Below are positions 7,781 through 15,333 of a stretch of 25,666 bases of DNA, in pieces. The notes beneath the pieces were generated by a model, which worked only from the letters and a program-made list of their open reading frames with translations, did no database searches and was not told the origin of the DNA. This stretch comes from JBGPHT01 sp041484525 (GTDB lineage Bacteria; Acidobacteriota; Terriglobia; Bryobacterales; Bryobacteraceae), in the NCBI GenBank assembly GCA_041484525.1, contig JBGPHT010000104.1:1-25666 (forward strand). The letters are read 5' to 3'. How positions within the stretch are numbered: position 1 is the first letter of the stretch; each line of letters starts with the position of its first letter. The position numbers and the translations under genes are program-made.

Positions 7781-9475
7781 ATGCCGGCCGCCACCACCTT
7801 CGGTTTCATATCGGCCAAATGCTACCATCTCTCTTTCGACTCCATCAATACGGTGAACGTTAATACCCAGCGCCTCCGAAGCGGCTATTGCGCCCTGGCC
7901 GCCTGCCTCTTTTTCTTTTTCGCGGGCCATGCCATTCTGCCCAACCTGGGCATCCAGAACGACGAGGCGCTTTTCGCGCAAGACCTCTACGAACCGCACG
8001 GCGGCCTCTACACCGTGATGCTCGGCCACACCCATTTCCGGCCGATGATCATGACCTATATCGGCACGCTGAAATCCTGGCTCTACCGGCCGGTTTTCCG
8101 AGCCTTCGGCACGGGCGTACGCGCCACTCGCGAGCCAGTGCTGGTGGCCGGCGCAGCCAGCATCTGGCTCTTCTACCTTTTGCTCTTGCGCCTCGCAGGG
8201 AAGCGGGCTGCCGTTATCGGATGCAGTTTGCTCGCAGTGGATTCGATATATTTGCTGACCACCTGTTTCGACTGGGGTCCGGTGGCGCTGCAGCATCTGC
8301 TCCTCACAGGCGGCTTGCTCTTGACAGTACGTTTCTACCAGACCCGCCGGATGTGGCAGCTCGCCACGGGCTTCCTGCTGTTCGGCTTGGCGATGTGGGA
8401 CAAGGCGCTGGCGGTGTGGATGCTCTCCGGCATTGGAGTGGCGGCACTCCTCACGGCGCCGCGGCAAATTCTTGCCGTTCTGACGCCGCGGCGTGCAGCT
8501 TTTGCCGTACTGGGGTTCTGCCTGGGCGCCCTCCCGTTGATCGTTTACAACATTCACTTCGATTTCACTACCTTCCACAGCAATATCGCTTACGACTTGC
8601 ACGATATTCCCGGAAAGTTCCGGTTGTTGGTGGAAACGCCCAAAGGCAACGGAATGTTCAGTTGGATGATCGACGAGAACTGGCAGACGCCCGCGCCTCA
8701 CCAGCCGCAGGGGCTGCTTCCGGTCGTCAGTGCCAAGATTTCGGCACTTGCCGGCCATCCCAGGCAGGGGCTGTTCCTTTATTTGTTCGTGGCGGCGCTT
8801 CTACTGGCGCCGCTGACGCGCGGGCCGGAGCTGCGGATCATCCTGTTCGCGCTGATCGCGATGGCAGTGGCGTGGATTCAGATGGCGATCACGAAAAACG
8901 CCGGCGGCAGTTTACATCACAGCATCCTGATTTGGCCGCTGCCGATGATGGTGGTCGCGGTTTCGCTGGCGGCGGCATCGCGGCGGATCGGGCGTGCCGG
9001 TATTCCGGCACTGGCCGGGGTGCTGGCGGTGAGCGTACTCGCGGGCGCCCTGGTGGTCAATGAATACTACACTGTGATCCTGCGTAACGGTGGTACGGCG
9101 ACGTGGTCGGACGCAATCTACGATCTGTCGGACTATATGAAAGGCACGCGGGCGACGAACGTCTTCTGCGTGGACTGGGGAATTCTGGATGCGCTGCGGC
9201 TGCTGAATCGTGGCTCGTTGCCGCTGCGCGTAGGCATGGAGCAGATCGGCAAGCCGGCATTGAATGACAGCGACCGGGAACTGGCGCGCCGCATGGTGAC
9301 GGGCGAGGGGCACGTGTTTCTGACCCACACGAAAGAGATGGAAGTGTTCGCGGGGATCACCGAGAAGCTGGAGAAGTTCGCGGCCGAATATGGGTACCGG
9401 CCGGAGCGTGTGGCGACGATCAAAGACAGTTACGGGCGCGAAACGTTTACGGTGTACCGGTTTGTAAGAAGTTAA
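7781..9475 (+). CDS. Multi-span membrane protein, GT-C/PMT-like glycosyltransferase
   Basis: Up to 564 aa with about ten hydrophobic segments, starting with a strong helix at residues ~37-55 (ALAACLFFFFAGHAIL), then GIQNDEALFAQDLY with D61-E62, the acidic pair expected in the first external loop of GT-C enzymes. Later segments include YLLTTCFDWGPVALQHLLL, GLAMWDKALAVW and ALPLIVYNIHFD. The last ~120 residues are soluble. These features suggest transfer of sugar from a lipid carrier to a periplasmic acceptor; substrate unknown. Start uncertain: the ATG at 7781 lacks a clear ribosome binding site and the first ~30 residues are not family-like; an in-frame GTG at 7853 is an alternative. The convergent neighbour ends 11 bp away. 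Confidence 0.65.
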   Translation: MPAATTFGFISAKCYHLSFDSINTVNVNTQRLRSGYCALAACLFFFFAGHAILPNLGIQNDEALFAQDLYEPHGGLYTVMLGHTHFRPMIMTYIGTLKSWLYRPVFRAFGTGVRATREPVLVAGAASIWLFYLLLLRLAGKRAAVIGCSLLAVDSIYLLTTCFDWGPVALQHLLLTGGLLLTVRFYQTRRMWQLATGFLLFGLAMWDKALAVWMLSGIGVAALLTAPRQILAVLTPRRAAFAVLGFCLGALPLIVYNIHFDFTTFHSNIAYDLHDIPGKFRLLVETPKGNGMFSWMIDENWQTPAPHQPQGLLPVVSAKISALAGHPRQGLFLYLFVAALLLAPLTRGPELRIILFALIAMAVAWIQMAITKNAGGSLHHSILIWPLPMMVVAVSLAAASRRIGRAGIPALAGVLAVSVLAGALVVNEYYTVILRNGGTATWSDAIYDLSDYMKGTRATNVFCVDWGILDALRLLNRGSLPLRVGMEQIGKPALNDSDRELARRMVTGEGHVFLTHTKEMEVFAGITEKLEKFAAEYGYRPERVATIKDSYGRETFTVYRFVRS

Positions 9476-9486
9476 GGCGCCGATTC

Positions 9487-11346
9487 CTACCTCACCTCGA
9501 TCAAGCCGAAGACTAGCGACAGATCGCGCGGGTCCTCGGCGGGGTGCAGCACGCGGCTGACTTCGACGGCGACCTGCATTTCGGGCTTCCCCACAACCGA
9601 GGCCGGCAGCGGGAACGCAATCTCAAACGCGGTTTCGTGGATCGCCACCGGCGGCAGCGTCGATCCATCGACAGCAATCGTCACGATCACGTCTCCCTGC
9701 TTCAGCAGCGCTTCCGGACACTGGCCGCGCAGGTAAAGTTGCTCTGCGGGAGAGGCCGGGCCGCCGATCCGCAGCGTGGCGCGTTTCGGCATCCAGCGGT
9801 GATCGCCTTCGACCGCGTACCACTCGGGCCCGAGCAGGTAGCCGACCAGCGGGCTGGCGGCGTCGATGCGCCGCGGTAGAGTACGGTCCTGCGGCTGGGC
9901 GGCGTAGATCGCCGTGATGTTGCGCAGTTGCGGACCGGCGGCGTCGTAGACCACGAGTTCGTCACGGTCAAGCGCGCGCGCCACCACATCGGCCGGCAGA
10001 ATGAAATCCTCGACGCGGCCGAGATCGGGATGGGCCTCGATGGTGCGCTCGCTTCCCGGCGCGAGATATACGTTGTCGGCGCCGAAGAGGCGGAACGGGC
10101 GGTCGAGGACGGCGTTCCAGAACTGGTCGGTATCGACATCCGCCAGCAGGATCGATTTCTTAGGATGCAGCTCGTGCGCGGTGGCGACGCCCGATACCAG
10201 GTTGCGCGCCTTCACCGTCAAGCGATAGTTCCAATCGGTGACGCCCACGATCTGCGGCACCGTCATGAAACCGTAGAGTGCCACCAGGGCGGCAGCCGTA
10301 GCTTTGATGGCGATGGTGGATCGCAACGCTTCCGCCAGCGCCCATCCAGCCAGCCAGCAAAGTCCGATGCGCGGCAGGTAGACGTAGTATTCCGTGATGT
10401 GGTCGCGCAGCGGTAGCACCGGCGCGAGCGTGACCACAAACCACAGTAGACAGAAGAGTGCCGCGCGCTCGCCGGCACGGACCTTGTGGACGAGAAAAGC
10501 CAGCAGGGCGATCGACAGGATGGCTACCCCGGTGGGCAGCAGCCACGCCGGAAGAACCAGCGACGTCCAGAGGAAGGTGGGTCCGACGGACCACGTCCAA
10601 TAGGTGGCGAAGGTGCGCAGCATGGAGCCGGTCCAGTGCATGGCGTAGTCGCCGGTCTGTGGCGTAGGCGCCGCGATCTGGTGGATCGCGACGTAGACCG
10701 CCGAGACGGCGAACATCGGCAGCGTCCGGCGGAAGTGCTTGCGTGCGCAGAGCAGCGTGTAGCCGGCGGCGATCGCGGGGTAGATCACGTTCCACTCGAG
10801 CGCGCCGAAGCCGAGGAGAAACGCCAGCCACTGAAGACGTTCGAAACGCGCGCGGCCGGTTTCGATGAAGCGCAGCAGGAACCAGAACGCCAGCAGGAGG
10901 AAGAAGCCGCACAGCACCTGGTTGTAGCAGGAGACCCAACCGAGAGGCAGGATGACCGAGCCGTGGAAGAGCCACAGCAGTGCCGCGGCCAGCCCAGCCG
11001 CGCGCCGGCTGGAGATCCGTGCGCCGATGGCGGCCACCAGAGCCAGGTTGGCAAACTCAGTGGCGAAGATCACGATGCGGAAGGGCAGTGCGTTAAGGCC
11101 GAACAGCGAATACCCGGCCATGAAGAAAATGCGCTCGCTCAGCGGGCGGATGGTCCCCTGGGCGAGCGGGCCGAAAAGAGCGTGCAGGAAATCGGCCGTG
11201 TTCTGGATGTAGAGGCCGGTGCCGAGCCAGGCGAAATCGTCGGCGCGGAACCAGGCGGTGAAGCAGCGCCAATATATCAGGAGGCAAAGCAGCGGCGGGA
11301 CGGCCCAGTAAACTGCGCTTCGGGCCCGGCCCGGCCCAGCCGTCAT
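9487..11346 (-). CDS. Large membrane protein with GT-C-like core and C-terminal soluble domain
   Basis: 619 aa. Residues ~10-400 carry about eleven hydrophobic segments. FRADDFAWLG with D36-D37 follows the first helix, placing an acidic pair where GT-C glycosyltransferases have theirs, and LPLRDHITEYYVYLPRIG (~residues 320-340) is a motif region seen in related membrane proteins. Residues ~400-500 form a soluble section, and 504-619 form a distinct beta-rich domain with GPEWYAVEGDHRW, which resembles the body of the lipoprotein encoded just upstream. The ATG overlaps that gene's stop by 4 bp, so the two are translationally coupled. Third gene of an operon headed by a molybdopterin oxidoreductase. 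Function unknown; oligosaccharide transfer is a guess from topology. Confidence 0.65.
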   Translation of the reverse strand: MTAGPGRARSAVYWAVPPLLCLLIYWRCFTAWFRADDFAWLGTGLYIQNTADFLHALFGPLAQGTIRPLSERIFFMAGYSLFGLNALPFRIVIFATEFANLALVAAIGARISSRRAAGLAAALLWLFHGSVILPLGWVSCYNQVLCGFFLLLAFWFLLRFIETGRARFERLQWLAFLLGFGALEWNVIYPAIAAGYTLLCARKHFRRTLPMFAVSAVYVAIHQIAAPTPQTGDYAMHWTGSMLRTFATYWTWSVGPTFLWTSLVLPAWLLPTGVAILSIALLAFLVHKVRAGERAALFCLLWFVVTLAPVLPLRDHITEYYVYLPRIGLCWLAGWALAEALRSTIAIKATAAALVALYGFMTVPQIVGVTDWNYRLTVKARNLVSGVATAHELHPKKSILLADVDTDQFWNAVLDRPFRLFGADNVYLAPGSERTIEAHPDLGRVEDFILPADVVARALDRDELVVYDAAGPQLRNITAIYAAQPQDRTLPRRIDAASPLVGYLLGPEWYAVEGDHRWMPKRATLRIGGPASPAEQLYLRGQCPEALLKQGDVIVTIAVDGSTLPPVAIHETAFEIAFPLPASVVGKPEMQVAVEVSRVLHPAEDPRDLSLVFGLIEVR

Positions 11347-11876
11347 TTCGTCTCCAGGCCTATATTCAAGACGATGATGCCGAGCTCGCGGATATCGGGC
11401 GGTGCCGGCGGGATCGCTTTATCGAGCTGGAAATCGGCGCGTACAGTGGGGCTCGCGAGAGCGCTCGCCGGTACCTCGCAGTGGTAGCCGTAATCGCCGG
11501 GCTGGGTGAAGGTCTGAGGCGCGCACGCTGCGCCGCCGACCGAACCGGAGAGCGTGATGTCCTTGAGTTTCTCGATGGTGACGGGCGGAACGGTCAGGCC
11601 GATGGTCAGCTTGCCGCCCTTCTGCGCCGCGCCGTCGGGCACGCGCAACACGATCGAAAACTGGCGCTGGGTCCATCGCCATGCGGCGGCTTCGACGCCG
11701 TGAAAACCGTGGAGGAGTTGCGGCGCCATCCGAGGGTCGCCCATGTGTACCACCGCGAACATTTTCTTGGCGCCGGCCTCGTCGGTGGTTCCGGCGAGTT
11801 TGCTCTTGCAGCCGATGGGCGCGAGTATCACCGCCAGCACTGCGGCGGCCGGGAACAAGCGTGCGTGTAGCTTCAT
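11343..11876 (-). CDS. Small predicted lipoprotein of unknown function
   Basis: 177 aa. A positive start, a hydrophobic run and APIGC with C23 make a signal peptide with a slightly atypical lipobox (proline at -3). The mature part is beta-rich and contains GVEAAAWRWTQRQFSIVL (~60-77), a PGDYGYHCEVPASAL segment (126-140), and a PPAPPDIRELGIIVLNIGL end (157-174). This layout parallels residues 504-619 of the next protein (both have E-x-x-x-RW early, a central VPAS/LPAS, and a P-x-D-x-x-L end). Its ATG overlaps the oxidoreductase's TGA by one base and its stop overlaps the next start by four. I do not recognise a named family; a carbohydrate-binding jelly-roll is one possibility. Confidence 0.6.
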   Translation of the reverse strand: MKLHARLFPAAAVLAVILAPIGCKSKLAGTTDEAGAKKMFAVVHMGDPRMAPQLLHGFHGVEAAAWRWTQRQFSIVLRVPDGAAQKGGKLTIGLTVPPVTIEKLKDITLSGSVGGAACAPQTFTQPGDYGYHCEVPASALASPTVRADFQLDKAIPPAPPDIRELGIIVLNIGLETK

Positions 11877-13924
11877 CAGTCTCCGATTCTCTCCACTTCA
11901 ACGAGGCAGCTATAAAAGGTGGGACCGCCGCCGCCGTCGGTGAGGCGCGGTGATGTGACGGCGTTCACGTTCCGCCGGCCGGGCGCGCGCGTGCCCCATC
12001 GAACGGAAGGAGCGCTGGCCACGCCGGGGAGCACCGTATCGTCCACCTCGGCCACGAGCACGCAGGAGCCGCGATCGTTGTACACGCGGACCTGGTCGGA
12101 AGTGCGGATGCCGCGCGGGGCGGCGTCGGGCGCGCTCAAGTGGAGCGTTGCGGTCTGGAGGTCGACGGCGTCCCGATGTCCGAAGGTCGAGTTCATGCTG
12201 TCGTCGTTCTTCGGCGAGATCAGCTCGAGCGGATACTTGCCGCGGAGGTCTTGGTCGCCGTGGCGCGATTCGATGGGCGGTGTGTAGTCCAGGGCTTCGG
12301 CGCGGAAGTGGCACTTGCCGTCAGGAGTGCCGAAGCCGCCCTCGGCGAAGGGCTGGTAAGGTTGGCCCTCAGGGGACACGTTCAGACGCACGGAACGCTC
12401 ACGGTCGAGGCGTTCGAGGGTGATTCCGCGCACGAACGGGTGCGGCGAATCGAGCAGCGTGCGCATCATGTCGTCATCCGACTCCTGCAGGCACGGGTCG
12501 TCGAAACCCATGCGTTGGGCGAGCAGACGGAAGATTTCAACGTTCGATTTCGTCTCGCCGGGAGCGGGTAGCGCGGGCCGCGCGAGTTGCAGGTAGTAGT
12601 GGCCGTACGCGAAGTAGATGTCGGTGTGTTCGAGGAACGTCGTGACCGGCAACAGAATGTCGGCGTAATCGGCGGTATCGTTTTGGAACTGCTCGAGCAC
12701 GACGGTAAAGAGGTCGTCACGGCGCAAACCGGCGAGGACGGTATTCTGGTCGGGCGCGATGGCCGCCGGGTTCGAGTTGTAGACCACCAATGCCTTGACT
12801 TCGGGCTCGCGCAGAGTGGTGAGGGCGGCGGCCAGCTCCGTCATGTTGACGAGCCGGGCCTCGCGGTCGAGCGGCTTCTGCTGCAGGTCGGCGCGCTCCA
12901 GTCCGGCCCGGTTCAAATGGAAAGCCTGCGAGGTGGAAAGCTGCGCGCCTCCGCCGACGTCGCGCCAGGCTCCCACCAGCGCGGGCAGCAACGCGATGGT
13001 GCGCACCGCCATGGACCCGCGCTCGCTGCGCTGCACTCCGTAGTTGAGCCGGATCACGGCGGGCCGCGTAGTAGCGTACTCGCGAGCCAGTGTGACGATC
13101 TCCTCCGCCGCGATGCCCGTCAGTTCGGCGGCGCGCTGCGGGGTCCATTCGCGAACCCGCTGGCGCAGCGTTTCGAAGCCGTCGGTGTAGCGCGCCACGT
13201 AATCGGCGTCGTGCAGATTCTCGGCCGTGATCACGTGCATCATGGCCAGCGCCAGCGCCGTATCGCTGCCGGGGTTGATGAAGAAATGCTTGTCGGAGGC
13301 CGCGCCGGTGCGATTGCGGCGCGGGTCGATGGTGTAGAGTTTGGCGCCGTTGCGCCGCGCCTCCATGATGAACGGCCAGAGATGGACGTTAGTGCCCAGC
13401 ACATTCGCGCCCCACGCGAGGATAAGCTTCGAATGGCGGAACTGCTCAGGCTCCGTGCCATAGCGCACGCCGAGCGCCTCGGTGTACCCGACCATGCCCG
13501 CCGAGGAGCAGATGGTGCGGTCGAGCCGCGACGCTCCCAGCCGGTGGAAGAAGCGGCGATCCATCCCGGCGCCATTGAGGAACCCCATGGTGCCCGCGTA
13601 GCTATAGGGCAGGACAGCCTCGGGTCCGAATTCGGCGGCGACGCCGTGCAAGCGCTCAGCGATGGTGTCTAGCGCTTCGTCCCACGAGATGCGTTCGCAG
13701 CGCCCTTCGCCCTTGGCCCCGATGCGGCGCTGTGGATAGAGCAGCCGGCCAGGCGAATATTCGCGCTCGAGGTACTGCGCCACTTTGCCGCAAAGAAATC
13801 CGCGTGTCACCGGATGCGACGGGTCGCCGCGCAACTTGGTCCCGCGCCCGTCTTCGACAGTCACCAGGAGCGAACAGCAGTCCGGGCAGTCGAGCGCGCA
13901 GACGGAGTGGCGAATTTCGAGCAT
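11876..13924 (-). CDS. Molybdopterin/[4Fe-4S] oxidoreductase (MopB/DMSO reductase superfamily)
   Basis: 682 aa. The N-terminal cluster motif has C9, C13, C17 and C45 (CALDCPDCC ... FLCGK), spacing normal for the [4Fe-4S] domain. The catalytic body (about residues 60-480) includes ISWDEALDTIAERL, YSYAGTMGFLNG, TICSSAG (C139, a possible Mo ligand), LILAWGANVLGTNVH, and YTIDPRRNRTG. The C-terminal molybdopterin-binding domain (about 560-675) shows PLELISPKNDDSMNSTFGH and DQVRVYNDRGSC. There is no Tat signal, so the enzyme is probably cytoplasmic. No electron-transfer or membrane-anchor subunit is adjacent, so substrate and partner are unknown. First gene of a coupled three-gene operon. A TATAAT (13934-13939, minus strand) sits only 9 nt before the ATG and no Shine-Dalgarno is visible. 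Confidence 0.85.
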   Translation of the reverse strand: MLEIRHSVCALDCPDCCSLLVTVEDGRGTKLRGDPSHPVTRGFLCGKVAQYLEREYSPGRLLYPQRRIGAKGEGRCERISWDEALDTIAERLHGVAAEFGPEAVLPYSYAGTMGFLNGAGMDRRFFHRLGASRLDRTICSSAGMVGYTEALGVRYGTEPEQFRHSKLILAWGANVLGTNVHLWPFIMEARRNGAKLYTIDPRRNRTGAASDKHFFINPGSDTALALAMMHVITAENLHDADYVARYTDGFETLRQRVREWTPQRAAELTGIAAEEIVTLAREYATTRPAVIRLNYGVQRSERGSMAVRTIALLPALVGAWRDVGGGAQLSTSQAFHLNRAGLERADLQQKPLDREARLVNMTELAAALTTLREPEVKALVVYNSNPAAIAPDQNTVLAGLRRDDLFTVVLEQFQNDTADYADILLPVTTFLEHTDIYFAYGHYYLQLARPALPAPGETKSNVEIFRLLAQRMGFDDPCLQESDDDMMRTLLDSPHPFVRGITLERLDRERSVRLNVSPEGQPYQPFAEGGFGTPDGKCHFRAEALDYTPPIESRHGDQDLRGKYPLELISPKNDDSMNSTFGHRDAVDLQTATLHLSAPDAAPRGIRTSDQVRVYNDRGSCVLVAEVDDTVLPGVASAPSVRWGTRAPGRRNVNAVTSPRLTDGGGGPTFYSCLVEVERIGD

Positions 13925-13963
13925 TTAATAGTGATTATAGCCAGCCAAAGCTGAAAAAGGGTT

Positions 13964-14040
13964 GGCCACGGATGGACACAGATGGACGCCGATAAGCAAC
14001 AAGAAATCTTATCCGTGTCCATCAGCGTGTATCTGTGGCC
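13964..14040. repeat. Dispersed-type inverted repeat (33-bp arms, 11-nt loop)
   Basis: Arms at 13964-13996 and 14008-14040 pair at 26 of 33 positions across an 11-nt loop. Each arm is built from degenerate copies of a GATGGACAC-like unit, from GGCCAC on the outside to GATAAG on the inside. Repeats built on this motif occur scattered in intergenic DNA of many bacteria (from memory). It lies between two divergent genes, upstream of the PEP-CTERM gene, and could fold in DNA or RNA. Confidence 0.7.
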
Positions 14041-14076
14041 CATTTTGCCTTTCTGAGCACGTGGCATCATAGTCTG

Positions 14077-15333
14077 ATGCTGCGGGTTTGCATCTTGGTC
14101 CTGTACGGTTCGTCTATAGGCAGTGCGATGAGTATCGCTTCCAGTCCGCTGTTCAACGTGACGCAGTTCGCGACGGGCCTCTCGCTACCAGACCAGATGG
14201 TCCAGCTATCCGACGGATCGATCGCGATCCAAACAAGCCCATTTGGAGCCACCGGCCAGATCCTGCGATTCACCGATGCGAACCACGATGGCATCGCGGA
14301 CGGTGCCGGTACACTCCTCTACCAGACCGCCTCGGGACCGCTCACCGGACTGATCCAGGTCGGGAACTATTATGCCGTCGGCAATTATGGCGACCACACC
14401 ATCACCCTCCTGAAGCCGGGCGCTACCGCGGACGCCCCGATGACCGCGGTGGCGACCTTGCAATTTACCTATCCGGCCGATTACGAGCACGACACCATCG
14501 GCCTCGCGTCGCGTCCGACGCCGGGATCGTCCGGCTCCTACGACCTGGTCTTCAACATCGGCGCGCAAGGGAACGACACGTCGACGACCACTCACGTGCA
14601 ACTCAGCGGCCTCTCGACCGCCTCGCTCGACGGCGACTCGCTGTACTCGATCGTTATCGACGAGACCGGCGCGAGCCCAACCGCATCGACCCCGCGCAAG
14701 ATTGTGCAAGGGATACGCAACATATCGGGCATGCAGTTCGACGCGGCCGGCAACCTCTACTTTGCCGACAACGCCATCGACGGTCCAGGACCAACAGGCG
14801 ATGAGCCCCCGCAGGCCGACGAGTTGAACCTGCTGGCCGCGTCCGATTTCGGCGTGACTGTGCTCGACTACGGCTATCCGAATTGCTATGTCGAATACCG
14901 CACGGGTGCGACCGTGGGCAGCGGGTGCGTGCTGCCGCTGGTCGCGTTTCAGCCGCTACCGAACGGCACGCCGCTGGGAGCGGAAAGCGAGGGACCGGCC
15001 GGCCTCGCATTCGCGCCCGCGGAATTTCCGGCGGGCTTCAACAACGGCATCTTCATCGGGTTCTACGGCAAGCACGTGAACGGCACGGCCAACGAAGAAA
15101 ACGCCGTCGTGTATTACGACCTCGCCACCCACAGCTACCTGCATTTCGTCGAGAGCGGCCAGGCCGACATGGGCCACCTCGACAGTTTTCTGGCCATGGG
15201 GAATGCGCTCTACATGGCGGATTTCGGGACCGGCGTAGTGTACCAGATCACCGCCGCGGCGCCCGAGCCGGGGACTGCGGGGCTGCTGCTAGCGGCGCTG
15301 CTCCTGGTAGCCGGCAGCCGCCTGCGACGCTGA
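14077..15333 (+). CDS. PEP-CTERM-anchored secreted beta-propeller protein
   Basis: 418 aa. Residues 1-20 (MLRVCILVLYGSSIGSAM) act as a signal peptide. The body resembles a glucose/sorbosone dehydrogenase-like or NHL-type propeller: FATGLSLPDQMVQLSDG, GLIQVGNYYAVGNYGD, RNISGMQFDAAGNLYFADN, and GFYGKHVNGT near the end. The C-terminus is APEPGTAG, a hydrophobic helix, and RLRR: a PEP-CTERM sorting signal, recognised by an exosortase and usually leading to cell-surface or matrix attachment. Start at ATG 14077; an earlier in-frame GTG at 14035 lies in the inverted repeat and adds residues that spoil the signal peptide. The last 45 bp overlap the end of the opposing lhgO-like gene. No exosortase is in the window. 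Confidence 0.8.
   Translation: MLRVCILVLYGSSIGSAMSIASSPLFNVTQFATGLSLPDQMVQLSDGSIAIQTSPFGATGQILRFTDANHDGIADGAGTLLYQTASGPLTGLIQVGNYYAVGNYGDHTITLLKPGATADAPMTAVATLQFTYPADYEHDTIGLASRPTPGSSGSYDLVFNIGAQGNDTSTTTHVQLSGLSTASLDGDSLYSIVIDETGASPTASTPRKIVQGIRNISGMQFDAAGNLYFADNAIDGPGPTGDEPPQADELNLLAASDFGVTVLDYGYPNCYVEYRTGATVGSGCVLPLVAFQPLPNGTPLGAESEGPAGLAFAPAEFPAGFNNGIFIGFYGKHVNGTANEENAVVYYDLATHSYLHFVESGQADMGHLDSFLAMGNALYMADFGTGVVYQITAAAPEPGTAGLLLAALLLVAGSRLRR

Noticed and set aside
10486..11487. 333-residue plus-strand frame opposite the large membrane protein
   Set aside because: Glutamine/glycine/arginine-rich shadow of a hydrophobic gene; no start signals or domain.
12587..13672. Plus-strand frame opposite the molybdoenzyme
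   Set aside because: No recognisable domain; the opposite strand encodes clear Fe-S and molybdopterin motifs.
14035..14076. Upstream GTG start for the PEP-CTERM protein
   Set aside because: It lies in the inverted repeat and would put polar and histidine residues before the signal peptide; the ATG at 14077 gives a clean signal.
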